Assembly (NCBI RefSeq): GCF_001665535.1
Contig: NZ_LZSQ01000120.1
Span: 1 to 51,354 of the forward strand
DNA length: 51,354 nucleotides
From: Mycobacterium sp. 852002-51961_SCH5331710
Lineage (GTDB): Bacteria; Actinomycetota; Actinomycetes; Mycobacteriales; Mycobacteriaceae
Reading direction: 5' to 3'
This document shows, piece by piece, positions 44,146-51,354 of the stretch (position 1 is its first letter; each line of letters begins with the position of its first letter). Both the position numbers and the translations under genes were made by a program. The notes beneath the pieces are model-generated. The model made no database searches, was not told the origin of the DNA, and saw only the letters and a program-made list of their open reading frames with translations.

Positions 44146-44892
44146 ATGCGCGTCGCAATCGCTGGAGCAACGGGAAACATCGGCGCTCGCACCGCCGCCG
44201 CGCTCGAACGCGACGACCACGAGGTCGTCCGCATCAGTCGCTCACTCGGTGTCGACCTGATGTCCGGGGAGGGACTGGACGCCGCGCTCGCCGGAGTGCA
44301 GGCGGTCGTCGACACGGTCAGCGCACCGCCGATAGACCGCGACCGCACCATCGAGTACTTCGGCACCACCACGCGCAATCTGCTGGCCGCCGAGCAGCGC
44401 GCGGGTGTCGGCCACCACGTCTTGTTGTCGATCGTCGGCATCCATGACGTCGAGGGCAATCCGCACTACGCGGGCAAGCGGGAACAGGAGCGGCTCGTCG
44501 CCGAGGGACCGGTGCCGTGGACGGTCGTGCCCGCTACGCAGTTTCACGATTTCGCGGCCATGGTCGCCGGCTGGTTCGAACAGGACGGGGTGTCGGCCAT
44601 CGCACCTCTGCTCGTGCAGCCGATCGCGCCCGACGACATCGCGCAGGTGCTCGCCGAGGTCGCCGTCGGAGCGCCGCAGGGCCGCCATGTGGATGTCGCC
44701 GGTCCGGAAACTCAGGATCTGGTCGACATGGCACGCCGGACACTGGCGGTGAGGGGGCAGCAACTGAAGCTCGTTCCGACCTGGTCGGGCATGTTCGGGC
44801 TGTCGATGGCCGGAAATGTGTTGCTACCGGCCGAGAATGCCCGCATCGCCCCGACGACGTTCGACGACTGGCTCGCCGCCGGCGCCAACTGA
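44146..44892 (+). CDS. NmrA-like atypical SDR (NAD(P)H-binding)
   Basis: A 248-residue Rossmann protein: IAGATGNIGARTAAAL at the N-terminus and LLSIVGIHDVEGNPHYAGKR in place of the classical Ser-Tyr-Lys set, with YxxxK modified to YAGKR. This places it with NmrA/ycf39-type atypical SDRs, which can be sensors or reductases. ATG follows AAGGAGA. Directly upstream of a mycofactocin-type SDR. Confidence 0.85.
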   Translation: MRVAIAGATGNIGARTAAALERDDHEVVRISRSLGVDLMSGEGLDAALAGVQAVVDTVSAPPIDRDRTIEYFGTTTRNLLAAEQRAGVGHHVLLSIVGIHDVEGNPHYAGKREQERLVAEGPVPWTVVPATQFHDFAAMVAGWFEQDGVSAIAPLLVQPIAPDDIAQVLAEVAVGAPQGRHVDVAGPETQDLVDMARRTLAVRGQQLKLVPTWSGMFGLSMAGNVLLPAENARIAPTTFDDWLAAGAN

Positions 44893-44904
44893 TCAGGAGA
44901 CCCG

Positions 44905-45732
44905 ATGACGAATTCCGACACCCCGCTCGCCGGGAAAGTGGCGTATGTGACCGGCGCCGCCCGCGGCCAGGGCCGCCAGCACTGCGTGCGCCTGGCGCGT
45001 GCCGGGGCCGACATCGTCGCGATCGACGCGTGCGGACCGGTCGCCGAACACAACGGTTACCCGCCGGCGCTGCCCGAGGACCTGGCCGAGACGGTGAGCC
45101 TCGTCGAAGGTGAGGGCCGCAAGATCGTCGCCGACCGGATCGACGTCCGCGATCTCACAGCACAGCAGCGGATGGTCGCCGACGCGATCGAACAGTTCGG
45201 CCGCCTCGACATCGTCGTCGCCAACGCCGGTGTGATGAATTGGGGTCGGCTGTGGGAGATTTCGGCCCAGCAGTGGCAAGAGGTGCTCGACGTCAACCTG
45301 ACCGGCGTGTGGAACACGATCAAGGCCGTCGTCCCGCCGATGATCGAGGCGGGCAACGGCGGGTCGATCATCACAATCAGCTCGGCCGCCGGCATCAAGG
45401 CCGTCCCCGGCTGTGGCCACTACTGCGCCAGCAAGTTCGGCGTCGTCGGGTTGACCAACTCGCTCGCGGTCGAGCTCGGCGAGTTCGGCATCCGGGTCAA
45501 CTCGGTGCATCCGTACGGCACCGACACCCCGATGGGCAACGACACGTCGATGTGGCAGATCTTCGCCGACCATCAGAACTACATCCACAGTTTCTCGCCC
45601 GGCGCGCTGTCGACGGAGTCGTTGGCGGACCCCGATCTGGTCTCCGACATCGTGGTGTGGTTGGCCAGCGACGCGTCGTCTCTGCTGACGGCGGCCCAAA
45701 TCCCCGCCGACAAGGGCTATCTCAAGATTTGA
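44905..45732 (+). CDS. Mycofactocin-type short-chain dehydrogenase
   Basis: A 275-residue SDR with the mycofactocin-coupled signature: VTGAARGQGRQHCVRLA, an acidic strand ADIVAIDACGPVAEHNGY followed by the subfamily's insertion (PEDLAETVSLV), VANAGV, S in ISSAAG and the YCASK catalytic pair. Members keep a tightly bound NAD recycled by mycofactocin rather than free exchange, and oxidise alcohols. ATG follows AGGAGA. Ends at the 45735 palindrome. Confidence 0.9.
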   Translation: MTNSDTPLAGKVAYVTGAARGQGRQHCVRLARAGADIVAIDACGPVAEHNGYPPALPEDLAETVSLVEGEGRKIVADRIDVRDLTAQQRMVADAIEQFGRLDIVVANAGVMNWGRLWEISAQQWQEVLDVNLTGVWNTIKAVVPPMIEAGNGGSIITISSAAGIKAVPGCGHYCASKFGVVGLTNSLAVELGEFGIRVNSVHPYGTDTPMGNDTSMWQIFADHQNYIHSFSPGALSTESLADPDLVSDIVVWLASDASSLLTAAQIPADKGYLKI

Positions 45733-45734
45733 TC

Positions 45735-45799
45735 CCGCGAGCAGACGCGAAACTGCCTTTTTTTCGCCGCAAAACGGACAGTTATGCGTCTGCTCGCGG
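45735..45799. repeat. 65-bp intergenic palindrome, probable bidirectional terminator and dispersed repeat
   Basis: CCGCGAGCAGACGC at 45735-45748 is the perfect inverse of GCGTCTGCTCGCGG at 45786-45799, with inner AACTG/CAGTT pairing and a T7 run in the loop region. It lies between the convergent SDR and TesB genes. The left arm recurs at 51245-51267. I recall similar GAGCAGACGC palindromes between genes in other mycobacteria. Confidence 0.8.
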
Positions 45800-45816
45800 T
45801 GGTTTACTGCGCCGAA

Positions 45817-46701
45817 CTACAGGCGGGACTGCTGCTTGATCGCCGTATCGGTGGTGCGCAGCGGGCGGATCAGCGCGTCCTGGGTGAACGACGCGATCAG
45901 CTCACCCGCCTCGGTGTGCACCGTGCCGCGCACATAGGACATCCCCGCGCCGACCTGGGTGCTCTCGTGTCCGTACAGCAGCCATCCGTCCCATTCGAAC
46001 GGCTCGTGGAAGCTGACCGAGACCGTCATCGGCGCGGTCGACACGGTGATGTGCGACTGCGCGGTGCCGATACCTTCGTGGGCGCGCATCGTCGTCGAAA
46101 TGCCAAGGTGCCCGGTGAGGTACGCGACCAGCGCCTTGGACAGCTCGTCGCGGTCGGGGGTCATGTCGTAGTGCACCCAGGCGTACAGCTCCGGCGGGCC
46201 GACCTCGTCGGGGCTGTTGACGTCGACCACGTCGACGAGCCGAATCTCTCTTCCCGGCATGGCCATCCCGGCGTCGTTGGCCTCCGACGGCGCCTTCACC
46301 TCGGGCCGCGGAACCGCGTGGCGGATGACGTCCTCCGTTGGCACGTCGGTCAGCACGGTGATGGTGATGCAGCGCTTTCCGTTCTGCTTGGCCGCGACGA
46401 CAGCCGTTGCGGTGGAACGGCCTTCGTTGACGACGTCGATCTCCAACTCGACCGGACCGGCCGCGACCATGACCGCCCGCGAGAACACCGCGTGCACCGA
46501 ACGCACCGACTTGCCCTCGAACCGCTTGGCCACCGCCACGACGGCCTGTGCGAGCACCTGCGTGCCCTCGACCACCTGTCGGTCGTCCTCACCGGCGGGC
46601 CCCGTCTCGGCGATGAACCGGTTCTCCCCGTCCGGCCGGACGTCGAACAGGTCGAGCATGGTGTCGACGGTCCACTGCTGTTGCGCTGAGTCAGTCGTCA
46701 T
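45817..46701 (-). CDS. tesB: Acyl-CoA thioesterase II (TesB-like)
   Basis: A 294-residue double hot-dog thioesterase that hydrolyses acyl-CoA. The first domain includes GTQVLAQAVVAVAK and VRSVHAVFSRAV; the second has YAWVHYD and the hallmark GTVHTEAGELIASFTQDALI. ATG at 46701 is supported by TACTGT 8 nt upstream (leaderless). The operator at 46735-46749 overlaps the expected -35 position, so repression by the divergent TetR protein is likely. Confidence 0.92.
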   Translation of the reverse strand: MTTDSAQQQWTVDTMLDLFDVRPDGENRFIAETGPAGEDDRQVVEGTQVLAQAVVAVAKRFEGKSVRSVHAVFSRAVMVAAGPVELEIDVVNEGRSTATAVVAAKQNGKRCITITVLTDVPTEDVIRHAVPRPEVKAPSEANDAGMAMPGREIRLVDVVDVNSPDEVGPPELYAWVHYDMTPDRDELSKALVAYLTGHLGISTTMRAHEGIGTAQSHITVSTAPMTVSVSFHEPFEWDGWLLYGHESTQVGAGMSYVRGTVHTEAGELIASFTQDALIRPLRTTDTAIKQQSRL

Positions 46702-46709
46702 GACAAGGA

Positions 46710-46715
46710 ACAGTA
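46710..46715 (-). promoter_or_regulatory. Leaderless-type -10 of tesB
   Basis: TACTGT fits TANNNT and sits 8 nt upstream of the tesB ATG. The -35 region expected 17 bp further falls in the GGTAACG operator. Confidence 0.45.
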
Positions 46716-46734
46716 ACCGAGCTTCTGCAAAAGC

Positions 46735-46749
46735 GGTAACGTCGTTACC
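46735..46749. promoter_or_regulatory. TetR operator copy 1 (GGTAACG-T-CGTTACC)
   Basis: A perfect 15-bp palindrome between the divergent tesB and tetR genes. A near-identical site upstream of the amidohydrolase gene at 47490-47508 gives the consensus GGTAAYG-T-CRTTACC. Confidence 0.85.
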
Positions 46750-46778
46750 AGTCAATCCCGAGCCGGAAGGTGGCGACC

Positions 46779-47429
46779 ATGGCCAAGCCGAGCGGACGAG
46801 CGGCCGCGGGCGCCACACGCACGGCCGAGTCCGCCGACGCCGATCCCCGGCCCAAGCGCTTCATGAAGTCGGCATTGGCCATCCTTGGCGAGACCGGGCG
46901 CACCGACTTCACCGTGCTCGAGGTCGTCGAGCGCTCGAAGACGTCGCTGCGGTCGTTCTATCAACACTTCTCGACCAAGGACGAACTGCTGCTGGCGCTG
47001 GTCGACAAGATCATGTCCGAGTCGACACGCCGGTGGCGCGAGGACACCGCCGACCTGCCGGCCCCCACGGCCCTGCGCGTCCTGATCGACCGCATCTGCA
47101 CCCCGCCGGAGACCACCACCCAGGACAAGGTGAACCGCGGCCTGACCAACTACAACGACCGCCTCGCCGAGACGCTGCCGCGTGAGTACGCCCGGGTGCT
47201 CTCACCGGTCTTCGAGCTGATCAAAGACATCATCAACCGCGGCATCGCCGAGGGCGTGTTCCGCTCCGACATCGACATCGATGCCCGGGCCGCGCTGATC
47301 ATGCAGTCGTCGCTGGGGGCGATTCGGCTGCAGGTGCTGGGCGCGGAGCTCAGCGGCGTGCCGGTCGGCGCCGACGACATCTACGACTTCTGCCTGAGCG
47401 GGCTCACCGGGTCCGGCAACCGGGCCTGA
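46779..47429 (+). CDS. TetR-family regulator of the acyl-CoA regulon
   Basis: A 216-residue TetR-type protein. After an Ala/Arg-rich tail of about 24 residues comes the helix-turn-helix FTVLEVVERSKTSLRSFYQHF at roughly 44-64, then a helical ligand domain. ATG at 46779 follows GGAAGG at an 8-nt gap. Divergent from tesB across a perfect palindrome and upstream of the amidohydrolase-fadE genes that carry the same palindrome. The ligand is probably an acyl-CoA or other lipid (inference). Confidence 0.9.
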   Translation: MAKPSGRAAAGATRTAESADADPRPKRFMKSALAILGETGRTDFTVLEVVERSKTSLRSFYQHFSTKDELLLALVDKIMSESTRRWREDTADLPAPTALRVLIDRICTPPETTTQDKVNRGLTNYNDRLAETLPREYARVLSPVFELIKDIINRGIAEGVFRSDIDIDARAALIMQSSLGAIRLQVLGAELSGVPVGADDIYDFCLSGLTGSGNRA

Positions 47430-47489
47430 CCTGCGCCGCGCTCGCCGAGAACCAGCCTCTCCAGGGCTGCTGTTTCTGCTGGTCCGAAC

Positions 47490-47508
47490 GTGGTAATGTC
47501 ATTACCAC
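47490..47508. promoter_or_regulatory. TetR operator copy 2 upstream of the amidohydrolase-fadE operon
   Basis: A 19-bp perfect palindrome with core TGGTAATG-T-CATTACCA at 47491-47507, closely matching the site at 46735. It begins 50 bp upstream of the ATG at 47540 and contains TAATGT, a possible -10, so bound regulator would block transcription. Confidence 0.87.
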
Positions 47509-47539
47509 CAGCCGCCAAGCAGACTTCCAGGAGGCGAAA

Positions 47540-48763
47540 ATGACACGCCAGCTGCCCTATCCGGTGTTCGACGCCGACAACCACTTCTATGAGCCCAAGG
47601 AGGCGCTGACCAAGTTCCTCCCGGACCACCGCAAGCACGTCATCGACTACATCGAGGTCCGCGGCCGCACCAAGATCATGGTGCGCAACCAGGTCAGCGA
47701 CTACATCCCGAACCCCACGTTCGAGGTCGTCGCGCGGCCCGGCGCGCAGGAGGAGTACTTCAAGCACGGCAGCGGCGGCAAGAGCTTCCGCGAGGTGATG
47801 GGCAAGCCGATGAAGGCAATCCCGGCCTTCCGCGAGCCCGGCGCCCGGCTCGAGGTGATGGACGGCCTCGGCCTGGACTACTCGCTGATGTTCCCGACCC
47901 TGGCCAGCCTGGTCGAGGAACGGATGAAGGACGATCCCGAGCTCATCCTCGACGTCATCCACGCGCTCAACGAGTGGATGTACGAGACGTGGCAGTTCAA
48001 CTACGAGGACCGGATCTTCTCCACCCCGGTGATCAACCTCGGCATCGTCGACCGCGCGCTCGAGGAACTCGAGTGGTGTCTGGAGCGCGGCACCAAGACG
48101 GTGCTCGTCCGGCCGGCCCCGGTACCGGGTGTGCGCGGCACCCGCTCGTTCGGACTGCCCGAGTTCGACCCGTTCTGGGACGCCTGCGTCAAGGCCGGCA
48201 TCCCGGTGTCGATGCACGCCTCGGATTCCGGATACGCCGAGTACCTCAACGACTGGGAACCCGCCGACGAGTATCTGCCGTTCAAGCCGACGGCGTTCCG
48301 GATGGTGTCGATGGGCAAGCGACCGATCGAGGACTCCATGGCCGCGCTGGTGTGCCACGGCGCCCTGACCCGCAACCCCGATCTGCGCATCCTGTCCATC
48401 GAGAACGGCGCGGACTGGGTGCCCTACCTGTTCAAGCAGTTCGAGGGCGTCTACAAGAAGATGCCGCAGGAGTTCCCCGAGAATCCGATCGAGGCGTTCA
48501 AGCGCGGGGTGTATGTCGCGCCGTTCTGGGAGGACGACTTCGCCAAGATGGCCGACCTCATCGGGGTCGACCGGGTGATCTTCGGTTCGGATTGGCCGCA
48601 CCCCGAGGGGCTGGCCGAGCCGACGCACCTGATCGACGACCTGCAGGGCCTCGACGAGGAGGGCCAGCGGAAGGTCATGGGCGGCAACATGATCGAGTTG
48701 TTCAAGGTGCCCAACGAAATCGTGCACAACCCGGACGTGCCCGCGCTCGTCATCCCCGCCTGA
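47540..48763 (+). CDS. Amidohydrolase-2 family hydrolase/decarboxylase
   Basis: A 407-residue TIM-barrel metal-dependent hydrolase of the ACMSD/amidohydrolase-2 group: VFDADNHFYEPKEAL replaces the first HxH by DxH, PVSMHASDSGY carries the barrel His and GSDWPHPEG the final Asp. Related actinobacterial proteins lie in lipid and steroid catabolic clusters, but the reaction is unknown. ATG follows AGGAGGCG. First gene downstream of operator copy 2; two acyl-CoA dehydrogenases follow. Confidence 0.88.
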   Translation: MTRQLPYPVFDADNHFYEPKEALTKFLPDHRKHVIDYIEVRGRTKIMVRNQVSDYIPNPTFEVVARPGAQEEYFKHGSGGKSFREVMGKPMKAIPAFREPGARLEVMDGLGLDYSLMFPTLASLVEERMKDDPELILDVIHALNEWMYETWQFNYEDRIFSTPVINLGIVDRALEELEWCLERGTKTVLVRPAPVPGVRGTRSFGLPEFDPFWDACVKAGIPVSMHASDSGYAEYLNDWEPADEYLPFKPTAFRMVSMGKRPIEDSMAALVCHGALTRNPDLRILSIENGADWVPYLFKQFEGVYKKMPQEFPENPIEAFKRGVYVAPFWEDDFAKMADLIGVDRVIFGSDWPHPEGLAEPTHLIDDLQGLDEEGQRKVMGGNMIELFKVPNEIVHNPDVPALVIPA

Positions 48764-48777
48764 GCCCAGGCACCGTC

Positions 48778-48816
48778 GCGAAACGTGCGTGTCGGTCGTC
48801 GACACGCACGTTCGCA
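48778..48816. repeat. Long hairpin between the amidohydrolase and fadE genes
   Basis: AACGTGCGTGTCG at 48782-48794 pairs perfectly with CGACACGCACGTT at 48800-48812 around a 5-nt loop; GCGA and TCGC extend the stem with one bulged base. It separates two co-directional genes and may end or attenuate transcription, or protect the upstream message. It looks like a dispersed mycobacterial intergenic element. Confidence 0.75.
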
Positions 48817-48836
48817 CGATTACGAAAAGAGAGCCC

Positions 48837-49985
48837 GTGACCGACAGCGCGAACAATGGCGCGAATCCCGAGGTGCTGCTCTTCGCCTCGACGACGCAGT
48901 CCTTCCTCTCGAAGGAAGTGCCGCTGAGCCGGATACGCGAGATGCACGATGCCGGAACCACATTCGACGTCGACTGGTGGCGTCGGGCGGTCGAACTCGG
49001 CTGGACCAGCCTGCTGGTGCCCGAGGAACTCGGCGGCGGCAGCGTCTCCGGCAACGGCGTCAAGGATCTGGCGCTGGTCGCCGAGATCGCGGGCAAGACC
49101 GTCGCTCCCGGTCCGTTGCATCCGGTCAGCACCGTCCTCGCGGGACTGGTCGAGGCGTCCGACGGCCACGAGGATGCCATCGAAGCGTTGATCGCCGGCG
49201 AGTCGATCGCCACTTGGGCCGTGTACGAGCCCGGGCAAGCGTGGTCCCCCCTGACTCCGTCGACCACCGCGACCGCGACGGCCAGCGGGTTCCGTATCGA
49301 CGGTGTGAAGGACCGCGTGGAGGCCGGTGCGGACAGCGGATTGTTCCTGGTGACAGCGCAATCCGACAACGGTGTCCGGCAGTTCCTGGTGCCTGCGGAC
49401 GCGCCGGGTGTGAGCGTGGAACCGCAACGCTCGATCGACATGGTCAAGCGCTACGCGCGCGTGCAGTTCGACGGTGTCGAGGTCGACGGCGGCACGGCGG
49501 TCGGCACCGCCGAGCAGACGCCGGAGTTGATCGAGCGACAGTCTCAGATCGCCGCCGTGCTGCAGTGCGCCGAGGTGATCGGCATCCTGGACACGGTGCT
49601 GGCCTTCACCATTCAGTGGGGTTTCGACCGGCACAGCTTCGGCCGTCCCCTGGGTTCGTATCAGGCGCTCAAGCACAAGTACGCCGACCTCAAGATCTGG
49701 TTCGAAGGCTGCCGCGCCACCACCAACGCCGCGGTGGCCGAGGTGGCCGCGCGCAGCCCGGCTGCGGCGATGGCCGTCAGCGTCGCGAAATCCTATGTGG
49801 GCGAATACTCTCCGGGCATGTTGCAGCTGTGCGTGCAGTTGCACGGGGGCATCGGGGTGACGTGGGAACACGATCTGCACCTGTTCCTGCGGCGGGCCAC
49901 GCTGTACCGCTCGCTGTTCGGCACCCCCGAGGACCACAATCTGCGCGTCTACTCGCTGACCAAGGATTCGGAGCAAGCGTCATGA
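48837..49985 (+). CDS. Acyl-CoA dehydrogenase, first subunit of a pair
   Basis: A 382-residue FadE-type flavoprotein: N-terminal helices to about 120, a beta domain (WAVYEPGQAW to VQFDGVEV) and a C-terminal helical domain with FDRHSFGRPLGSYQALKHK and LQLHGGIGVTWEHDLHLF. GTG at 48837 follows AAAAGAGAG. Coupled by ATGA to a second acyl-CoA dehydrogenase. In mycobacteria adjacent unequal FadE pairs often form alpha2beta2 enzymes acting on steroid side chains or similar; that assembly is inferred here. Confidence 0.9.
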   Translation: MTDSANNGANPEVLLFASTTQSFLSKEVPLSRIREMHDAGTTFDVDWWRRAVELGWTSLLVPEELGGGSVSGNGVKDLALVAEIAGKTVAPGPLHPVSTVLAGLVEASDGHEDAIEALIAGESIATWAVYEPGQAWSPLTPSTTATATASGFRIDGVKDRVEAGADSGLFLVTAQSDNGVRQFLVPADAPGVSVEPQRSIDMVKRYARVQFDGVEVDGGTAVGTAEQTPELIERQSQIAAVLQCAEVIGILDTVLAFTIQWGFDRHSFGRPLGSYQALKHKYADLKIWFEGCRATTNAAVAEVAARSPAAAMAVSVAKSYVGEYSPGMLQLCVQLHGGIGVTWEHDLHLFLRRATLYRSLFGTPEDHNLRVYSLTKDSEQAS

Positions 49986-51238
49986 CCGAGACGACATCCG
50001 CCCCGGCCACCACCGCGGAGTCGGTGGAGGAGTTCGCCGCCCGGGCCCAGGCCTGGCTGGCGGAGAACATGCCGTCGATCGATCCGAACAACCCACCCGA
50101 GCACGATCGCGGCGAAGAGGAGCCGTGGCACCGGGCGCGGGAACTTCAGAAGCGGTTGTGGGAGGGCGGATTCGCCGGGATCTGCTTTCCGAAAGAGTAC
50201 GGCGGGCTCGGCTTGCCGATCGCCTACCAAAAGGCGTTCGACCAGGTGTCGCGCTGCTACGAGATGCCGGTCATCCTCAACACCCCGACGTTCACGATCT
50301 GTGCGGCCACCATCCTCGACACCGGCAGCGAGGAGCAGAAGCGTCAGCACATCTCCGCGGCCCTGCGCGGCGAGGAGGTGTTGGTCCAGCTGCTGTCGGA
50401 GCCGAGTGGCGGCTCCGACCTGGCCGGTGTGATCACCCGCGCCGACCGCAAGGGCGACAAGTGGGTCATCAACGGCGCGAAGACCTGGAGCACAAGCGCT
50501 TTCGCCGCCGACTACGGGTTGATGCTCGCGCGCACCGACTGGGATGTGCCCAAGCACGAGGGCCTGACCATGTTCCTGGTGCCGATCGACAGCCCCGGGA
50601 TCACCTTGCGCCGCATCAAACAGGTCAACGGGTCGGTCGAGTTCTGCGAGGAGTTCTTCGACAACCTCGAGCTCGACGACGACGCCGTCGTCGGTGAGGT
50701 CAACGCGGGCTGGCACGTGGCGTCGCGCCAGCTCTACCACGAGCGACGCGCGGTTGGCGGTGGCTCCGAGTTCGCGAGCGGCATCGGCGCGGAGGGTAAG
50801 TCCGATGTGCCGATCAACTACGTCGACCTGCTGGAGAAGGTCGGGCAGCCCGACAACGAGCGTCTCCGCGCGATGGCCGGCCGGGCTCTGGTGCACCGGG
50901 CCGTCCGCGAACAGTTGATCGACCACGTGTACCACGGGGTCCTCGACGGTTCGCTGCCTCCGGCGGCGGGATCGATCATCCGCATCGCGCACGCCGACAT
51001 CCACCATCTCGAGTTCGACACCGCCCTGGCCATCACCGGCAGCGCGGGCGTCGTCGACGTCGACGGTGACCTGATCCGTTACGGCGAGCGGTATCTGGGC
51101 CGACAGGCGGCCGCGCTCGGCGGTGGTACCACCGAGATCGCACGCAACATCATCGGCGAGCGCGTGCTGGGCTTCCCCCGCGAACCCGCCGCCGATCGCG
51201 GCGTGCCGTTCAAAGAGGTCAAGCGCAACCGGGGCTGA
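49982..51238 (+). CDS. Acyl-CoA dehydrogenase, second subunit of a pair
   Basis: A 418-residue FadE-type flavoprotein: GICFPKEYGGLGLP, the flavin/substrate loop LLSEPSGGSDLAG, KWVINGAKTWSTSA and C-terminal ALGGGTTEIARNIIGERVLG. The Glu of the medium-chain type (YEGT) is Gly here; a Glu in LYHERRAVGG occupies the isovaleryl-CoA-dehydrogenase-like position and is a candidate base. ATG overlaps the preceding stop. The complete gene ends just before the dispersed repeat at 51245. Confidence 0.92.
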   Translation: MTETTSAPATTAESVEEFAARAQAWLAENMPSIDPNNPPEHDRGEEEPWHRARELQKRLWEGGFAGICFPKEYGGLGLPIAYQKAFDQVSRCYEMPVILNTPTFTICAATILDTGSEEQKRQHISAALRGEEVLVQLLSEPSGGSDLAGVITRADRKGDKWVINGAKTWSTSAFAADYGLMLARTDWDVPKHEGLTMFLVPIDSPGITLRRIKQVNGSVEFCEEFFDNLELDDDAVVGEVNAGWHVASRQLYHERRAVGGGSEFASGIGAEGKSDVPINYVDLLEKVGQPDNERLRAMAGRALVHRAVREQLIDHVYHGVLDGSLPPAAGSIIRIAHADIHHLEFDTALAITGSAGVVDVDGDLIRYGERYLGRQAAALGGGTTEIARNIIGERVLGFPREPAADRGVPFKEVKRNRG

Positions 51239-51244
51239 GTCCCT

Positions 51245-51267
51245 CCGCGAGCAGACGCAAAACTGCC
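51245..51267 (+). repeat. Second copy of the GAGCAGACGC dispersed repeat
   Basis: 23 bp, CCGCGAGCAGACGC then AAAACTGCC, identical to 45735-45757 except one base. The following GGGGCGGTTT gives only a weak inverse, so the palindrome is degraded or half-sized here. It follows the second fadE gene, consistent with a terminator-associated element. Confidence 0.75.
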
Positions 51268-51293
51268 TCAAATGCGGGGCGGTTTCTAGTGCT

Positions 51294-51354
51294 CTAAGCA
51301 ACAGCTGTCGGTGTGGACGGGTTGGAGAGTAGTTCGTCGAGTGCTTCGGCCCGC
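51294..51354 (-). CDS. C-terminal fragment of an unidentified protein (runs off the window)
   Basis: The minus-strand frame ending at TAG 51296-51294 encodes RAEALDELLSNPSTPTAVA at its C-terminus and is open to the window edge. Composition and codon use look protein-like, but 20 codons are too few to identify it. It would be convergent with the fadE pair. Confidence 0.35.
   Translation of the reverse strand, partial: RAEALDELLSNPSTPTAVA

Noticed and set aside
47381..49447. 688-codon minus-strand frame opposite the amidohydrolase and fadE genes
   Set aside because: Antisense shadow; the plus strand has ribosome binding sites, an operator and recognisable enzymes.
51268..51354. Transposase fragment or insertion-sequence end at the right edge
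   Set aside because: Only about 20 codons are visible and no terminal inverted repeat or transposase motif can be identified, so it is reported only as an unidentified partial frame.

Overview
The window is chromosomal DNA from a high-GC actinobacterium, almost certainly a mycobacterium of the fast-growing Mycolicibacterium type. The evidence is gene order plus protein resemblance: alaS-ruvX-mltG-aroE-prepilin peptidase, aroC-aroK-aroB-aroQ-pepQ, rarA, aspS-ketopantoate reductase-like and a YpfJ-type metallopeptidase follow the order of the Rv2535c-Rv2575 part of the M. tuberculosis chromosome. F420-type nitroreductase-like and mycofactocin-type SDR proteins fit too. No rRNA, tRNA, CRISPR array or complete insertion sequence was seen.

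Layout. 1-1300: two small membrane proteins of unknown function downstream of pepQ, where efp would be expected; one carries an 11-G tract and the other looks frameshifted. 1301-7226: pepQ, two membrane proteins, and the shikimate-pathway genes aroQ, aroB, aroK, aroC on the minus strand. 7264-11267: an accessory island in the aroC/prepilin-peptidase junction. It has a minus-strand operon (SnoaL-like, DUF3237, TetR) and a divergent plus-strand operon (DUF1097 membrane protein, cobalt-type nitrile hydratase beta and alpha, NHase activator, CbtB), with a 42-bp double palindrome between them. 11264-17060: prepilin peptidase, aroE, mltG, ruvX, alaS. 17208-23243: yjbQ, a nutrient-starvation-type dimer-domain protein, a GlsB-like membrane protein behind a SigF-type promoter, an ArsR/SRPBCC pair, rarA, DUF3097, an SDR and a SnoaL protein.

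23230-28793 is a tightly coupled minus-strand operon: DUF389 membrane protein, circularly permuted ATP-grasp fused to Alpha-E, transglutaminase-like protease, zinc-ribbon metallopeptidase. This is a predicted but functionally unassigned peptide-tagging system. 28844-35550 holds an HxlR regulator with its operator and a thiolase, a nitroreductase-like protein, an SDR, DUF4436, aspS and a ketopantoate-reductase-like protein. 35623-38775 is a 1050-residue cyclase/ATPase regulator in visibly less GC-rich DNA. 38801-45732 holds an SRPBCC protein, a type-B carboxylesterase, YpfJ and DUF885 peptidases, a metallo-beta-lactamase-fold protein and two dehydrogenases. 45817-51238 looks like a lipid or acyl-CoA catabolic regulon: TesB thioesterase, TetR regulator, amidohydrolase and a pair of acyl-CoA dehydrogenases, with near-identical palindromes at 46735-46749 and 47490-47508. 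A partial minus-strand reading frame runs off the right edge.

The strongest candidate for something new is the nitrile hydratase island. A cobalt enzyme is encoded with its activator, an orphan single-helix CbtB cobalt-transport subunit and a DUF1097 membrane protein, all translationally coupled and apparently controlled from one double operator shared with a divergent TetR operon.
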